Source: Paenibacillus sp. BIHB 4019 (GTDB lineage: Bacteria; Bacillota; Bacilli; Paenibacillales; Paenibacillaceae). From it: a stretch of DNA of 64,000 bases. Each line of letters begins with the position of its first letter. The stretch's first letter is position 1. The notes beneath the pieces were generated by a model, which was not told the DNA's origin, searched no databases, and worked only from the letters and a program-made list of their open reading frames with translations. Where the stretch lies: positions 3,100,001-3,164,000 of the forward strand of contig NZ_CP016808.1 of the NCBI RefSeq assembly GCF_002741035.1. The letters are read 5' to 3'. The position numbers were made by a program, and so were the translations under genes. Positions 34,016 through 42,820 of the stretch are shown piece by piece.

Positions 34016-34063
34016 AACGCTTGCAAAGCTTAGAACATTCGTTCAGAGCGCAAGCGTTTTTTT
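34016..34063 (+). terminator. Terminator after the 35-aa membrane protein
   Basis: AACGCTTGC (34016-34024) pairs with GCAAGCGTT (34050-34058), followed by TTTTTT. The following 430 bases to 34490 are AT-rich with no clear gene. Confidence 0.75.
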
Positions 34064-34490
34064 GTTCATTTTTCTGAAAATAAAGCGAAGGCCAAAACGC
34101 CGTCATGCCGCATGGCGCCTATAAAATAAACTGACATGCCGCTGCGCCTGCTGTTAGCGAATCAACGGCTGTTTATTGCGTCAAAAAAGCGCAATAAAGT
34201 TCTCATTTAGCCTGGTGCAGCTTAACCGCTGTACCTATGCTGAAAGTGGCCTTTTGTAGACAATAAAGCACGGTTATACAATACCTCAACAATTTACTGA
34301 AATTGGATATAGGACGCGTGGGGCAGTTAATGGGCTAAATGATCAATTTATTTAATTCGACACAAACTGACACTCTTTTCGGTTTTCTTCTTTTATACTT
34401 ATTCAATACGCATAATATACGACATACTAAAAAGAGCGCATTGGATAGGTTGCCTGCTTATATTTTCAAAAAAAGTGTGGAGGGATTAGG

Positions 34491-34931
34491 ATGGTAACGA
34501 ATCAACAATCACTCAGACGGGTGAATGATTATGGCGTTGTGGGAGAACAGCCCGATCAAATCGCTGATGATCTCCACGAGCTTGTGCAGCAGAAGCAGCG
34601 CGCTCTGAAAGCGAAGGCTTTTTTCAAAAAGCTTGCTGATGATCCAATGTTTGCGCCCGAACCAGGGAGAACCGCAGGAAGAAGCCTGACGGAATGGCTG
34701 CTTATGGCGCAATATCCAATGAAGCAGGAAATGGTATTCGATTATGAACAGCAGCGTTATGTGCCTTCCGAGGCAAGGCCTCGTATTGATTTAGCCGAGC
34801 TGCTGACACTGCTGCTCCGTAAAAAAGGAATTAATGGCACGTTTGAAGATATGATGGATCATGTCCTTGAGGGCGGTTCGTTCCAACAGTTTTTGTCGGA
34901 GAACAGACTCTCGAAAAGGGCCTCTATGTAA
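34491..34931 (+). CDS. Hypothetical cytosolic protein upstream of the exopolysaccharide cluster
   Basis: 146 residues, ATG with GGAGGGATTAGG upstream. Hydrophilic, mostly helical, no signal peptide or known motif; the middle has W-L-L-M-A-Q-Y-P-M-K-Q-E-M-V-F-D-Y-E-Q-Q-R and the C terminus ends in R-L-S-K-R. Not recognised. It precedes the promoter of the exopolysaccharide operon, so a regulatory link is possible but not shown. Confidence 0.6.
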   Translation: MVTNQQSLRRVNDYGVVGEQPDQIADDLHELVQQKQRALKAKAFFKKLADDPMFAPEPGRTAGRSLTEWLLMAQYPMKQEMVFDYEQQRYVPSEARPRIDLAELLTLLLRKKGINGTFEDMMDHVLEGGSFQQFLSENRLSKRASM

Positions 34932-34973
34932 ATGAATGTTTTGAAAATTCAGAAAACTAATTTTCAAAACACC

Positions 34974-35002
34974 TTGAAAAAGTTATTCTTTATGAATATA
35001 AT
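34974..35002 (+). promoter_or_regulatory. Promoter of the exopolysaccharide operon
   Basis: TTGAAA (34974-34979), exactly 17 bases, TATAAT (34997-35002). It predicts a leader of about 190 bases before the first gene. Confidence 0.75.
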
Positions 35003-35077
35003 CAAGTCGAAAAAGCTCATATTGAGTATTTTCGCAAAAGGATAAAACTGTCGAATGATAGAGAAAGGTGTAAAATG

Positions 35078-35154
35078 GCTGCCTGCCCGATGTTGAAAGC
35101 TGCTTAAAGGGCTGGGCAGCTGGGCGGCGAAAATGGTAGGTACCTCTTTTTTTT
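35078..35154 (+). promoter_or_regulatory. Structured leader with U tract, possible attenuator
   Basis: GCTGCCTGCCC (35078-35088) can pair with GGGCTGGGCAGC (35109-35120), followed by a GC-rich stretch, GGTAGGTACC, and eight T (35147-35154), all between the promoter and the first gene. Suggests transcription attenuation or antitermination. No known riboswitch class was recognised. Confidence 0.45.
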
Positions 35155-35200
35155 ACCCAATAGGTCGCGTTTTGAATAATTTTATATGGAGGTATACGCA

Positions 35201-35953
35201 TTGGAATTAAAACAATATTGGCACGTTGTGAAAAAAAGAATCTGGTTGATAACAGCGCTCGTCTGCATGGCAGGGATCGCCACAGGCATCTATTCTTATT
35301 ATTTTCAACAGCCGGAATATGAGGCGTCGACCAAGCTGATCGTTAATCAGACAGGCAGTCAAAACGATATTATCGCCAAGCTGGATCTAAGCACGATCAA
35401 CTCCAACATTCAACTGGTGAAGACGTACAAGGAAATTATAAGAACGCCGAGGGTAATGGGCAAGGTTGCCCAGAAGTATCCTGAGCTTGGCCTTACGACA
35501 GGCCAGCTGATTGAACGGATTAGCGTAACCTCAGTCAACGACACGCAGGTGATGTCCGTCACTGCAAAGGATTCCTCTTACGGCCGGGCCGCGAACATTG
35601 CGAATGCGGTATCGGAGGTGTTCATGCAGGAGCTGCCGAGCTTGATGCAGGTTGATAATGTGTCGATTTTGTACGAAGCCGATCATACGCTCACACCGCC
35701 TCCTGTGTCGCCTAAGCCGACGATAAATATTGCGATTGCGATTGCACTCTCTATGCTGGTAGGCATTGGATTCGCGCTGCTGCTCGATTATCTCGACGAT
35801 ACGATTAAGACGGAGGAGGACATTCAGGCGGTGCTAGGCTTGCCGACGCTGTCGCTCATTCCGAAAATTCGCGAGGTTGATCTAGGCAAGCACAAGGACA
35901 ATTCCATAGACCGACCGATGAGGGGGAAAAATAATGTCACGTACGAAACCTAA
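35201..35953 (+). CDS. Polysaccharide chain-length/kinase activator (CapA/YwqC, Wzz-type)
   Basis: 250 residues from a TTG start at 35201, chosen because TGGAGG (35186-35193) would otherwise lie inside the gene as an ATG start. Two membrane helices (W-L-I-T-A-L-V-C-M-A-G-I near the start; I-A-I-A-L-S-M-L-V-G-I-G-F near residue 185) flank an extracellular domain with the Wzz-type ending P-P-V-S-P-K-P. The C-terminal cytosolic tail (D-D-T-I-K-T-E-E-D-I) is the part that activates the partner tyrosine kinase encoded next, which it overlaps by 20 bases. Such pairs set polymer length. Confidence 0.85.
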   Translation: MELKQYWHVVKKRIWLITALVCMAGIATGIYSYYFQQPEYEASTKLIVNQTGSQNDIIAKLDLSTINSNIQLVKTYKEIIRTPRVMGKVAQKYPELGLTTGQLIERISVTSVNDTQVMSVTAKDSSYGRAANIANAVSEVFMQELPSLMQVDNVSILYEADHTLTPPPVSPKPTINIAIAIALSMLVGIGFALLLDYLDDTIKTEEDIQAVLGLPTLSLIPKIREVDLGKHKDNSIDRPMRGKNNVTYET

Positions 35954-36611
35954 TTGGCCGCTCATTACGGAAACGAACCCGAAGTCGCCGATATCGGAGG
36001 CTTACCGCATCCTTAGAACGAATATCGATTTCTCCAATTTGGAGGAAGAAATTCGTACCCTGATGGTCACCTCCACGAAGATGAACGAAGGCAAAAGCAC
36101 AACCTCGGCCAACATTGCTGTCACCTATGCGCAGTCGAACAAGAGGGTGCTGTTGATTGATGCCGATATGCGCAAGCCGACGCAGCATCAGCTGTTCCGA
36201 GTATCCAATCAGATTGGCCTCACCTCGGTGCTGAGCAATCAGAAGGAATGGGAGAATGCGATTCAAGCCACTTCAGTGAGCGGGCTAAGCATTTTACCGG
36301 CAGGGCCAGTTCCGCCGAACCCGTCGGAGATGCTGGCATCGAAGCGAATGGACCAGCTGCTGGAAAAAATGAAGGAGCATTACGACATTATCATTGTCGA
36401 TACTCCGCCGATCATGGTCGTGACGGATGCGCAAATCGTAGCCTCCAAGTCAGACGGCGTCGTCCTCGTCATCGATTCCGGCACAGTCAAGAAGGAAGTC
36501 GCCATCAAAGCGAAGGCGAGCCTGGAGCATGTGAAAGCGAGGATTTTAGGGGTAGTGCTCAATAAAATCAAGCGGAGCAGCTCGGAAGGGTATTTATATT
36601 ACTACCAATGA
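35934..36611 (+). CDS. Tyrosine-protein kinase (CapB/YwqD, BY-kinase)
   Basis: 225 residues. The Walker A region is M-N-E-G-K-S-T-T, Walker A' is V-L-L-I-D-A-D-M-R-K-P, and Walker B is I-I-I-V-D-T-P-P, the BY-kinase set. The protein ends in the tyrosine cluster Y-L-Y-Y-Y-Q that is autophosphorylated. It is activated by the membrane partner at 35201 and controls polymer assembly. No dedicated phosphatase (YwqE type) is found next to it in this window. Confidence 0.9.
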   Translation: MSRTKPNWPLITETNPKSPISEAYRILRTNIDFSNLEEEIRTLMVTSTKMNEGKSTTSANIAVTYAQSNKRVLLIDADMRKPTQHQLFRVSNQIGLTSVLSNQKEWENAIQATSVSGLSILPAGPVPPNPSEMLASKRMDQLLEKMKEHYDIIIVDTPPIMVVTDAQIVASKSDGVVLVIDSGTVKKEVAIKAKASLEHVKARILGVVLNKIKRSSSEGYLYYYQ

Positions 36612-36654
36612 GTGTAAGGTTTCAATTTGAGTATTTGTAATCTCTTTATCGGAT

Positions 36655-36840
36655 GATTAAAAGCGTGTATGAAAAAAAGCTCCACTGCATGAAAGGCTTG
36701 GCTTCCGATCGCCATTACCCTTGCATTCCTCGAATAAGCCCCCTAATAGGGGAGAATGCAAAGGTAAAAGCGAACGCTACGCTTCTCCAGCTCAAGCCTT
36801 TCATTCCGCTTCGCCATTTTCATCGCCAGTTTTTAAAACC
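36655..36840. repeat. Long imperfect palindrome, family member D (inverted orientation)
   Basis: GAAAGGCTTGGCTTCCGATC near 36689 pairs with a right arm whose reverse complement reads GAATGAAAGGCTTGAGCTGG; the centre is GCCCCCTAATAGGGG. The right arm, reversed, matches the left arms at 38818, 45036 and 48913. A 63-residue frame inside is not credible as a gene. The gap 36612-37223 otherwise contains only this and the small palindrome at 36994. Confidence 0.6.
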
Positions 36841-36993
36841 ATAAGTAAAGAGAATTAACGTTTTTAAAGGTAATGTCTCCTGCACCTATATCACTGGAGG
36901 CACTCGATCATGCTGTGGGCCGCGAACGGCCTTAGACGTAGAGCGTCGGTGGTGTGGTGTGAGGAGGGGTTAGATGCCCTTTAATTTATTTGT

Positions 36994-37051
36994 GAGGAGT
37001 TTGGGTGAAAGGGGCAAGCGGAGCGCCGATCCCCTTTGCCCCGAACTCCTC
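36994..37051. repeat. Short hairpin related to the palindrome family
   Basis: GAGGAGTT (36994-37001) pairs with AACTCCTC (37044-37051), and GAAAGGGG with CCCCTTT inside. The loop side carries GCAAGCGGAGCG, the same motif as in the left arms of the longer elements. It lies 170 bases before galU. Confidence 0.5.
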
Positions 37052-37223
37052 TACATGATTACGTGCAGAAAAACGGGCGAAAAGGAGTGAAAGCATTTAG
37101 AAGTTCGAGCTATACGATCATGTATAGGAGAGGAGCAAGGCACACGAGAGTATAGCTGGAACTTTTAACTCCCATGAACTGCTTCCAATTAAAGAAAAAA
37201 AACGAAGAAGGATAGGGTGATGG

Positions 37224-38144
37224 ATGATGAAAAAAGTGACAAAAGCAATTATTCCTGCAGCTGGACTTGGAACGCGCTTCTTGCCTGCAACGAAAGCAAT
37301 GCCGAAGGAGATGCTGCCGATTGTCGACAAGCCGACGATTCAATACATCGTCGAAGAAGCCATCGCATCCGGTATCGAAGACATTATTATCGTAACAGGC
37401 AAAGGAAAGCGGGCCATTGAGGACCATTTTGATATCGCATTTGAACTGGAGCACACGTTGATTGAGAAAGGCAAGCTGGAGCTGCTGCAAGCCGTGCAGC
37501 GTTCCTCCAATGTAACGATCCATTATATTCGTCAAAAAGAAGCAAAGGGGCTCGGCCATGCTGTATGGTGCGCCCGTAAATTTATCGGCAATGAGCCATT
37601 CGCTGTTTTGCTTGGCGATGACATCGTCGAATCCGAGGTGCCTTGCACAAGGCAGCTCATTGAACAATACGATGCGACGGGCAAATCGGTCATCGGCGTT
37701 CAGACCGTATCCGTCGATCAGACGCAGCGTTACGGCATTGTCGATCCGGTAGGGATGGATGTTGAAGGCAGCCGTCTCGTACAGGTTAACCGTTTCGTCG
37801 AGAAGCCGAAGCCGGGACATGCCCCTTCCAATTTGGCGATTATGGGCCGGTACGTGCTGACGCCGGAAATTTTTGATTTTCTGGAGCTGCAGGAGAAGGG
37901 CGCCGGCGACGAGATTCAATTAACCGACGCGATTCAAAAGCTGAATGAAAGCGAAGGCGTTTTTGCTTATGATTTTGAAGGCAAACGTTACGATGTCGGA
38001 GAAAAGCTTGGCTTTATTTTAACGACGATTGACTTCGCTTTGCGTAATAAGGAGCTTAAGCTTCCGCTGATGACGGCGCTTGAGGAAATTGTTGAGCAGC
38101 AGCAGGCTAGCCAGCTCAAAGCACTGAGGAGGGATAGCGTATGA
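37224..38144 (+). CDS. galU: UTP-glucose-1-phosphate uridylyltransferase
   Basis: 306 residues. The nucleotide-binding start is intact: [27 protein letters not shown]. It makes UDP-glucose from glucose-1-phosphate and UTP, the precursor of glucosyl units and, through the dehydrogenase at 52453, of UDP-glucuronate. Two ATGs in tandem start the gene behind AAGGATAGGG. It overlaps the priming transferase gene by four bases. Confidence 0.92.
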   Translation: MMKKVTKAIIPAAGLGTRFLPATKAMPKEMLPIVDKPTIQYIVEEAIASGIEDIIIVTGKGKRAIEDHFDIAFELEHTLIEKGKLELLQAVQRSSNVTIHYIRQKEAKGLGHAVWCARKFIGNEPFAVLLGDDIVESEVPCTRQLIEQYDATGKSVIGVQTVSVDQTQRYGIVDPVGMDVEGSRLVQVNRFVEKPKPGHAPSNLAIMGRYVLTPEIFDFLELQEKGAGDEIQLTDAIQKLNESEGVFAYDFEGKRYDVGEKLGFILTTIDFALRNKELKLPLMTALEEIVEQQQASQLKALRRDSV

Positions 38145-38806
38145 GTGTAAATCGGCCACAATACAAATCGGAAGCCCGCACGCTGACTCTCTCGCTGCAA
38201 GCCGCAGCGAAGCGGATCATTGATGTCTTATGCTCGCTGGCGGGCATTATTTTTCTGCTTCCGGTGTTCATGCTCGTCGCTTTGCTGATTAAGATCAGCG
38301 ATCCGAAGGGCACGGTTTTTTTCAAGCAGAAGCGGATTGGACATAAGGGCAATACGTTCAGCATCATCAAGTTTCGTTCTATGCTGCATGATGCCGAGCA
38401 GCGGCTGCGCGCCGACCCGGTATTGTACAAAAAATACATCGACAACAGCTACAAGCTTGATCCATCCGAAGACCCGCGCGTCACGAAAATCGGCAGCTTC
38501 CTGCGCAAAACGAGCCTGGACGAGCTCCCCCAGCTCATCAATGTGCTGAAAGGCGAGATGAGCCTGGTGGGACCGCGCCCAATCGTGCGTGACGAACTGA
38601 AGGAATACGGAGAGAAGGCGGTCCCCTTCCTATCGGTCAAGCCGGGAGTAACCGGCTATTGGCAAGTAAGCGGCCGCAGCGACGTCGGGTATCCTGAGCG
38701 CGTCGATCTTGAGCTTTTTTACGTCTACAACCAGTCCGTATGGCTGGATCTGAAAATATTGTATCGCACGGTCATCATCGTGCTGCTGCGCAAAGGCGCT
38801 TATTGA
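38141..38806 (+). CDS. Priming undecaprenyl-phosphate sugar-phosphate transferase
   Basis: 221 residues, ATG overlapping the galU stop, GAGGAGGGATAG upstream. One N-terminal membrane helix ([15 protein letters not shown]) and the conserved catalytic core of bacterial sugar transferases: [22 protein letters not shown], and [13 protein letters not shown]. It starts repeat-unit assembly by placing a hexose-1-phosphate on undecaprenyl phosphate at the inner face of the membrane. Confidence 0.9.
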   Translation: MSVNRPQYKSEARTLTLSLQAAAKRIIDVLCSLAGIIFLLPVFMLVALLIKISDPKGTVFFKQKRIGHKGNTFSIIKFRSMLHDAEQRLRADPVLYKKYIDNSYKLDPSEDPRVTKIGSFLRKTSLDELPQLINVLKGEMSLVGPRPIVRDELKEYGEKAVPFLSVKPGVTGYWQVSGRSDVGYPERVDLELFYVYNQSVWLDLKILYRTVIIVLLRKGAY

Positions 38807-38817
38807 AATCAAAATCC

Positions 38818-38991
38818 AGAAGCAAGGTGAAAAGGCAAGCGGAGTGAAAAGGTTGAGCTGGAGGAGCGGTAGCGATCGATTTTTGCAGCTTCATTTTTAC
38901 CGCTCAGGCGGTTCATTCAAAAAGATGAAGCTGCAAAATCGGCCGTAAGCCAACCTTTTTACGCAGCGCCGTTCCTTTTCATCATGCTTCT
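38818..38991. repeat. Long imperfect palindrome, family member A (174 bp)
   Basis: Starts AGAAGCAAGGTGAAAAGG and ends with the inverted complement (CCTTTTCATCATGCTTCT). Strong inner arms are CAGCTTCAT/ATGAAGCTG, and the tip is ACCGCTCAGGCGGT. It sits between the priming transferase and the first glycosyltransferase, in the spacer of the operon. The right arm includes the region just before the next ribosome binding site. Confidence 0.75.
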
Positions 38992-39019
38992 GAACTACGC
39001 ACGAAGAAGGAGTTGCCCT

Positions 39020-40159
39020 ATGAGAGTGGCTATCGTTCATGAATGGCTGGTAACCTATGCAGGTTCAGAGAAGGTAGTAGAACAACTGCTGAATATTTAC
39101 CCCGACGCGGACCTGTTCTGTGTAATTGATTTTCTGGAAGAGAAGGACCGCCATATGCTGAAGGGAAAAAAGCCGATTACAACTTTTATTCAGCAGCTGC
39201 CTTTTGCGAAAAAAATGTACAAAACGTATCTTCCTTTTATGCCGCTGGCGGTCGAGCAGTTTGACTTATCCGGCTATGATGTCATCATATCCAGCTCGCA
39301 TGCGGTCGCGAAAGGCATTATTACGGGCCCTGATCAAATTCATATTTCCTATGTGCATACGCCGATCCGTTATGCCTGGGATTTGCAGCATCAATATTTA
39401 AGCGAGCTGGGCAAGCTGAAGCAGCTCGTATCCAAGCTGCTGCTTCACCAAATTCGCATGTGGGATGTGCGGACAGCGAACGGCGTAGATGTGTTTCTCG
39501 CGAACTCGTCTTATATCGCCCGGCGCATTCACAAAATTTATCGCCGCCAGGCACAGGTAGTGTACCCTCCGGTTGAAGTGAAGGCGTTCGGCAATCACTC
39601 CAATCAGGATCGGAAAGAGTATTATTTTACTGCCTCGCGGCTTGTGCCGTATAAGCGGATTGACCTCGTTGTCGAGGCTTTTGCCAAAATGCCGGACAAA
39701 GAGCTGATCGTCATCGGCGACGGCCCGGAGATGAAGACGCTGAAGCAGCTGGCAACGCCGAACGTCAAGCTGCTCGGCTATCAGCCCAATGCCGTGCTGC
39801 TTAAGCATATGCAGCAGGCTAAAGCTTTTATTTTCGCAGGTGAAGAGGACTTCGGCATCAGCATGGTGGAGGCTCAGGCAGCGGGAACGCCGGTTATTGC
39901 TTACGGAAAGGGCGGTGCCCAGGATATCGTCAAAGGGCTGGGCGAGAATAATCCAACCGGTTTGTTCTTTGAGAAGCAGGATGCCGAATCAGTCATTGAT
40001 GCGGTAAGGCAGTTTGAGCTGCTGTCCTGGATGATGACGGATGCCAACTGCCGCCAGAATGCACAGCAGTTTTCGGTGGAGGCGTTTCTGTACCACATTT
40101 CCAGCATCGTCAGCGGCAGCTTCAATGAACGGTTTAATCCGATGAAAGTGCAGGCCTAG
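39020..40159 (+). CDS. Glycosyltransferase, GT4 family
   Basis: 379 residues from ATG 39020 with GAAGGAG upstream; an in-frame ATG at 38984 lies in the palindrome and is not used. The GT-B fold signatures are present: V-A-I-V-H-E-W-L near the start, S-R-L-V-P-Y-K-R-I-D (phosphate/nucleotide loop), and the E-x7-E motif in E-E-D-F-G-I-S-M-V-E-A-Q-A-A-G-T-P-V. The family retains configuration with nucleotide-sugar donors. A mannosyl-transferring role is suggested by the ManC gene in the cluster but not proven. Confidence 0.85.
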   Translation: MRVAIVHEWLVTYAGSEKVVEQLLNIYPDADLFCVIDFLEEKDRHMLKGKKPITTFIQQLPFAKKMYKTYLPFMPLAVEQFDLSGYDVIISSSHAVAKGIITGPDQIHISYVHTPIRYAWDLQHQYLSELGKLKQLVSKLLLHQIRMWDVRTANGVDVFLANSSYIARRIHKIYRRQAQVVYPPVEVKAFGNHSNQDRKEYYFTASRLVPYKRIDLVVEAFAKMPDKELIVIGDGPEMKTLKQLATPNVKLLGYQPNAVLLKHMQQAKAFIFAGEEDFGISMVEAQAAGTPVIAYGKGGAQDIVKGLGENNPTGLFFEKQDAESVIDAVRQFELLSWMMTDANCRQNAQQFSVEAFLYHISSIVSGSFNERFNPMKVQA

Positions 40160-40163
40160 CTCG

Positions 40164-41663
40164 ATGCTTGCCCGTTTGCCGAACAAGCTGGCGCTTTATG
40201 CCGCGATGCTGCTGTCTCTGGGCGCTATCTGCCTCGCTTCCGTACAGCATGTTTACGTGCTGCTGTTCGTTGCTGCTGGAGCGCTCGCTTATGTCGCGAT
40301 TAGGAAAGACGCCATTTATTATGTTGTCATTCCTGCGCTGCTAGCCTACCAGTTGTATTTGCCGCTTGCGGTTTCGGTGACGCTGTCGAGTCTCGTGCTC
40401 GTTATACTTCTGCTGCGCTCGGCTTCGCAAGGAAAGCTGATGCATTATTTTCGCACACAGCGGCTTGTTCGTTATTATGTTGCCTTGCTTATCGCGATGG
40501 CGGTGGGCATTATTTATGCCCCGGATCGGGTGCTCGGCTTTAAGCTGATTGCTTATTCCATCATTGGGTTGCTCGCTTTGCTAGGGGGCTACTATTACCG
40601 GGCTCGCGGGCTTTCCGTTGAACAGACGCTTCGCGGCATCCAGCATGTGTATTTGCCGATTGGCCTGATGAACATTTATTTTATTATTGCTCCTGATCAG
40701 GAGCTGCAATTTTTAAGGTCGAAAATCGCGAGCTTCCTGATCGAGCCGAATACGCTGGCGGCGTTAATTAATGTAGATATTAAAGCTAACATTTTGGACC
40801 CCTTTAAAGCGGGAACGTTGTTCGTGAATACGAATGTGGCTTCGGTTTTTTTCGGGATGATGCTTTGTATTGCGCTATCGCTGCTGCTTCGCAAGGGCGG
40901 CCTGCTGCAGCTCGGCATCTGCTTCATTTATTTAGGCGCTATGCTGGCGACGCAATCACGCGCTGGCGTGCTCGCGCTTGGCATTGTGGTGCTGGCTTAT
41001 GTGTGCATCCGGTTCCGGGTGCAAAAGCTGTTCAAGCTGTCGTTGCTGATCGTCATACCGGCAGCGATCATTCCTTTTGTCGTTACAGGCGACATTATAA
41101 CGAATTTGACGAGCAGGCTGAATGCCGATGCGATCGAAGGCGATCCCCGGGCTTATATTTGGAAGTTCACCTTCCAAAACTTTGCCGAGCATCCGCTGCT
41201 GGGCCTTGGCTATGGCGGCTGGGAGCGGATTTTTCCATTCTACGCAGCGACGGTCGGCTTTAGCAGCAAGTATCCGCCGCATAACTTGTTTGTCATTATG
41301 TGGACATGGAGCGGCCTGTTTGGACTGATTGCCCTCATTTTGCTGCTGTTCGGCATTTTATGGCGCGGCATTTGCCGTTATTATCGCACGGGCTCGGCAC
41401 TCGATAGCTGTGTAATAGGAGCGGCACTATTCGTTATCGTGCAAGGAATGTTTGATAACTTTTTCCTGCATGATCTGCGGGTCGCGTCTGTATTCTTCTT
41501 TCTTGCGGGGCTTATCTTGTACGAGCAGCGCGAGGATAGCGAGGAAGAGCGAAGCAGCAACGATAGCAGAAGCCAGAGCGAAAATCAGGCGGGCAGCGGC
41601 GATAGGCAAGTGATTCAGGAGCGGGCTTTGATGCCGCAGACGGCAGAAGTTGGAGGGAAATAA
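40164..41663 (+). CDS. Wzy-like polysaccharide polymerase / O-antigen ligase family
   Basis: 499 residues with about twelve hydrophobic segments. The Wzy_C region is recognised by R-A-Y-I-W-K-F-T-F, H-P-L-L-G-L-G-Y-G-G-W, and P-P-H-N-L-F-V-I-M-W. After the last helix comes a hydrophilic tail of about 45 residues rich in S, E and Q. It polymerises lipid-linked repeat units on the outer face of the membrane. ATG 40164 follows the glycosyltransferase stop by four bases; the ribosome binding site is weak, so translation is probably coupled. Confidence 0.85.
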   Translation: MLARLPNKLALYAAMLLSLGAICLASVQHVYVLLFVAAGALAYVAIRKDAIYYVVIPALLAYQLYLPLAVSVTLSSLVLVILLLRSASQGKLMHYFRTQRLVRYYVALLIAMAVGIIYAPDRVLGFKLIAYSIIGLLALLGGYYYRARGLSVEQTLRGIQHVYLPIGLMNIYFIIAPDQELQFLRSKIASFLIEPNTLAALINVDIKANILDPFKAGTLFVNTNVASVFFGMMLCIALSLLLRKGGLLQLGICFIYLGAMLATQSRAGVLALGIVVLAYVCIRFRVQKLFKLSLLIVIPAAIIPFVVTGDIITNLTSRLNADAIEGDPRAYIWKFTFQNFAEHPLLGLGYGGWERIFPFYAATVGFSSKYPPHNLFVIMWTWSGLFGLIALILLLFGILWRGICRYYRTGSALDSCVIGAALFVIVQGMFDNFFLHDLRVASVFFFLAGLILYEQREDSEEERSSNDSRSQSENQAGSGDRQVIQERALMPQTAEVGGK

Positions 41664-42820
41664 TGAGGATTGGCGTACTGAGAAATACCTTTTTGCCTGC
41701 ATCGGAAACGTTTATTTATGAGCAGCTGAATCAATATCGGAATGTGCAGGTGGAGGTCATTACCCGGGAGGTCGCGAATCGCGATAAATTCCCTAATCAA
41801 TGGAGCATCAACACCATTGTTGGCGCGGCAGGGTCGTCGCTTCAGAAGAAGCTGACGAAGCTGCTTTACACGCTGACCGTTACCTCTACGCGCCATATTA
41901 ACCGGATCGTTGAGCAGCGCGAGATTGAGCTTGTGCATGCCCACTTCGGGGTAGATGCGGTCTATGCGGTTCCCGTCTGCAAGGAACGCGGCATTCCGCT
42001 GTTCGCTACCTTTCACGGGTACGATATTACACGGCTGCCGAAGCTGATGCCTGGGCCGCTTTCCTGGCTCGTCTATTATATGAAGTTTAAGCGGCTGGTA
42101 CGGGACACAACGTTGTTCCTTGCCGTTTCAAACCATATTAAGCAGAAGCTGATGGCGCATGGCGTACCTGAGCAAAAAATCAAAATCCATTACATCGGCA
42201 TCGATTTGGCTAAAGTTTTTTATCGGGAAGCGCCGGATCGTGACACGATTACGATTATGACCGTTGGCCGGCTGACCGAGAAGAAGGGCATCGCTTATTT
42301 AATTGAAGCGTTCCACCGGCTGGCAGCCCGGCGCGAGCATGTGCGCCTCGTCATTGCCGGAGACGGACCGCTGAGGCAGGAACTGGCTGAGCTTGCTGCA
42401 TCGGGAGCTGGGAGCGGGCGAATTACGTTCCTCGGCAGCATTCCCCATCATGAGGTGCTGAAGCGGCTCAGCGATTCGGATATTTTCTGCTTGCCGAGCG
42501 TAACCGCGAAGGATGGCGATCAGGAAGGGCTCGGCATGGTCATTTTGGAAGCTTCCGGAACGGGACTTCCCGTTGTTGCCACCAGCAGCGGCGGCATTAA
42601 GGACGCGGTGCAAAATGGCAAAACCGGCTATTTGGTAGAGGAGCGCAGCGCCGCCCAATTGGAAGAAAAGCTCGATATGCTCGTAACCAGCCAGCCGCTG
42701 CGCGCAGCCATTGGACAAAATGGCCGCGCCTTTGTCGAGCAGCAGTTCGATCTGCGCTTGCAGACGGAGAAGCTGGAGCAGCTCTATAAACAATATATTG
42801 GAGAGAAGCAGCATGTCTAA
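41663..42820 (+). CDS. Glycosyltransferase, GT4 family
   Basis: 385 residues; the ATG overlaps the polymerase TAA by one base and GGAGGG lies upstream. GT-B motifs: H-A-H-F-G-V-D-A, F-H-G-Y-D-I, V-G-R-L-T-E-K-K-G, I-A-G-D-G-P-L, and Q-E-G-L-G-M-V-I-L-E-A-S-G-T-G-L-P-V-V-A-T. Very similar in form to colanic-acid and capsule GT4 enzymes. The gene runs on into the next with an 8-base overlap. Confidence 0.85.
   Translation: MRIGVLRNTFLPASETFIYEQLNQYRNVQVEVITREVANRDKFPNQWSINTIVGAAGSSLQKKLTKLLYTLTVTSTRHINRIVEQREIELVHAHFGVDAVYAVPVCKERGIPLFATFHGYDITRLPKLMPGPLSWLVYYMKFKRLVRDTTLFLAVSNHIKQKLMAHGVPEQKIKIHYIGIDLAKVFYREAPDRDTITIMTVGRLTEKKGIAYLIEAFHRLAARREHVRLVIAGDGPLRQELAELAASGAGSGRITFLGSIPHHEVLKRLSDSDIFCLPSVTAKDGDQEGLGMVILEASGTGLPVVATSSGGIKDAVQNGKTGYLVEERSAAQLEEKLDMLVTSQPLRAAIGQNGRAFVEQQFDLRLQTEKLEQLYKQYIGEKQHV

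Noticed and set aside
36653..36844. 63-residue frame in the spacer after the tyrosine kinase gene
   Set aside because: It is inside palindrome D and has no start signal.
37110..37919. Open frame of 269 codons on the minus strand opposite galU
   Set aside because: Antisense to a clear galU and without a start signal.
42711..42812. N-terminal extension of the TuaH-like glycosyltransferase
   Set aside because: The extra residues are serine/arginine-rich and are the shadow of the upstream gene; the ATG at 42813 has the correct ribosome binding site.
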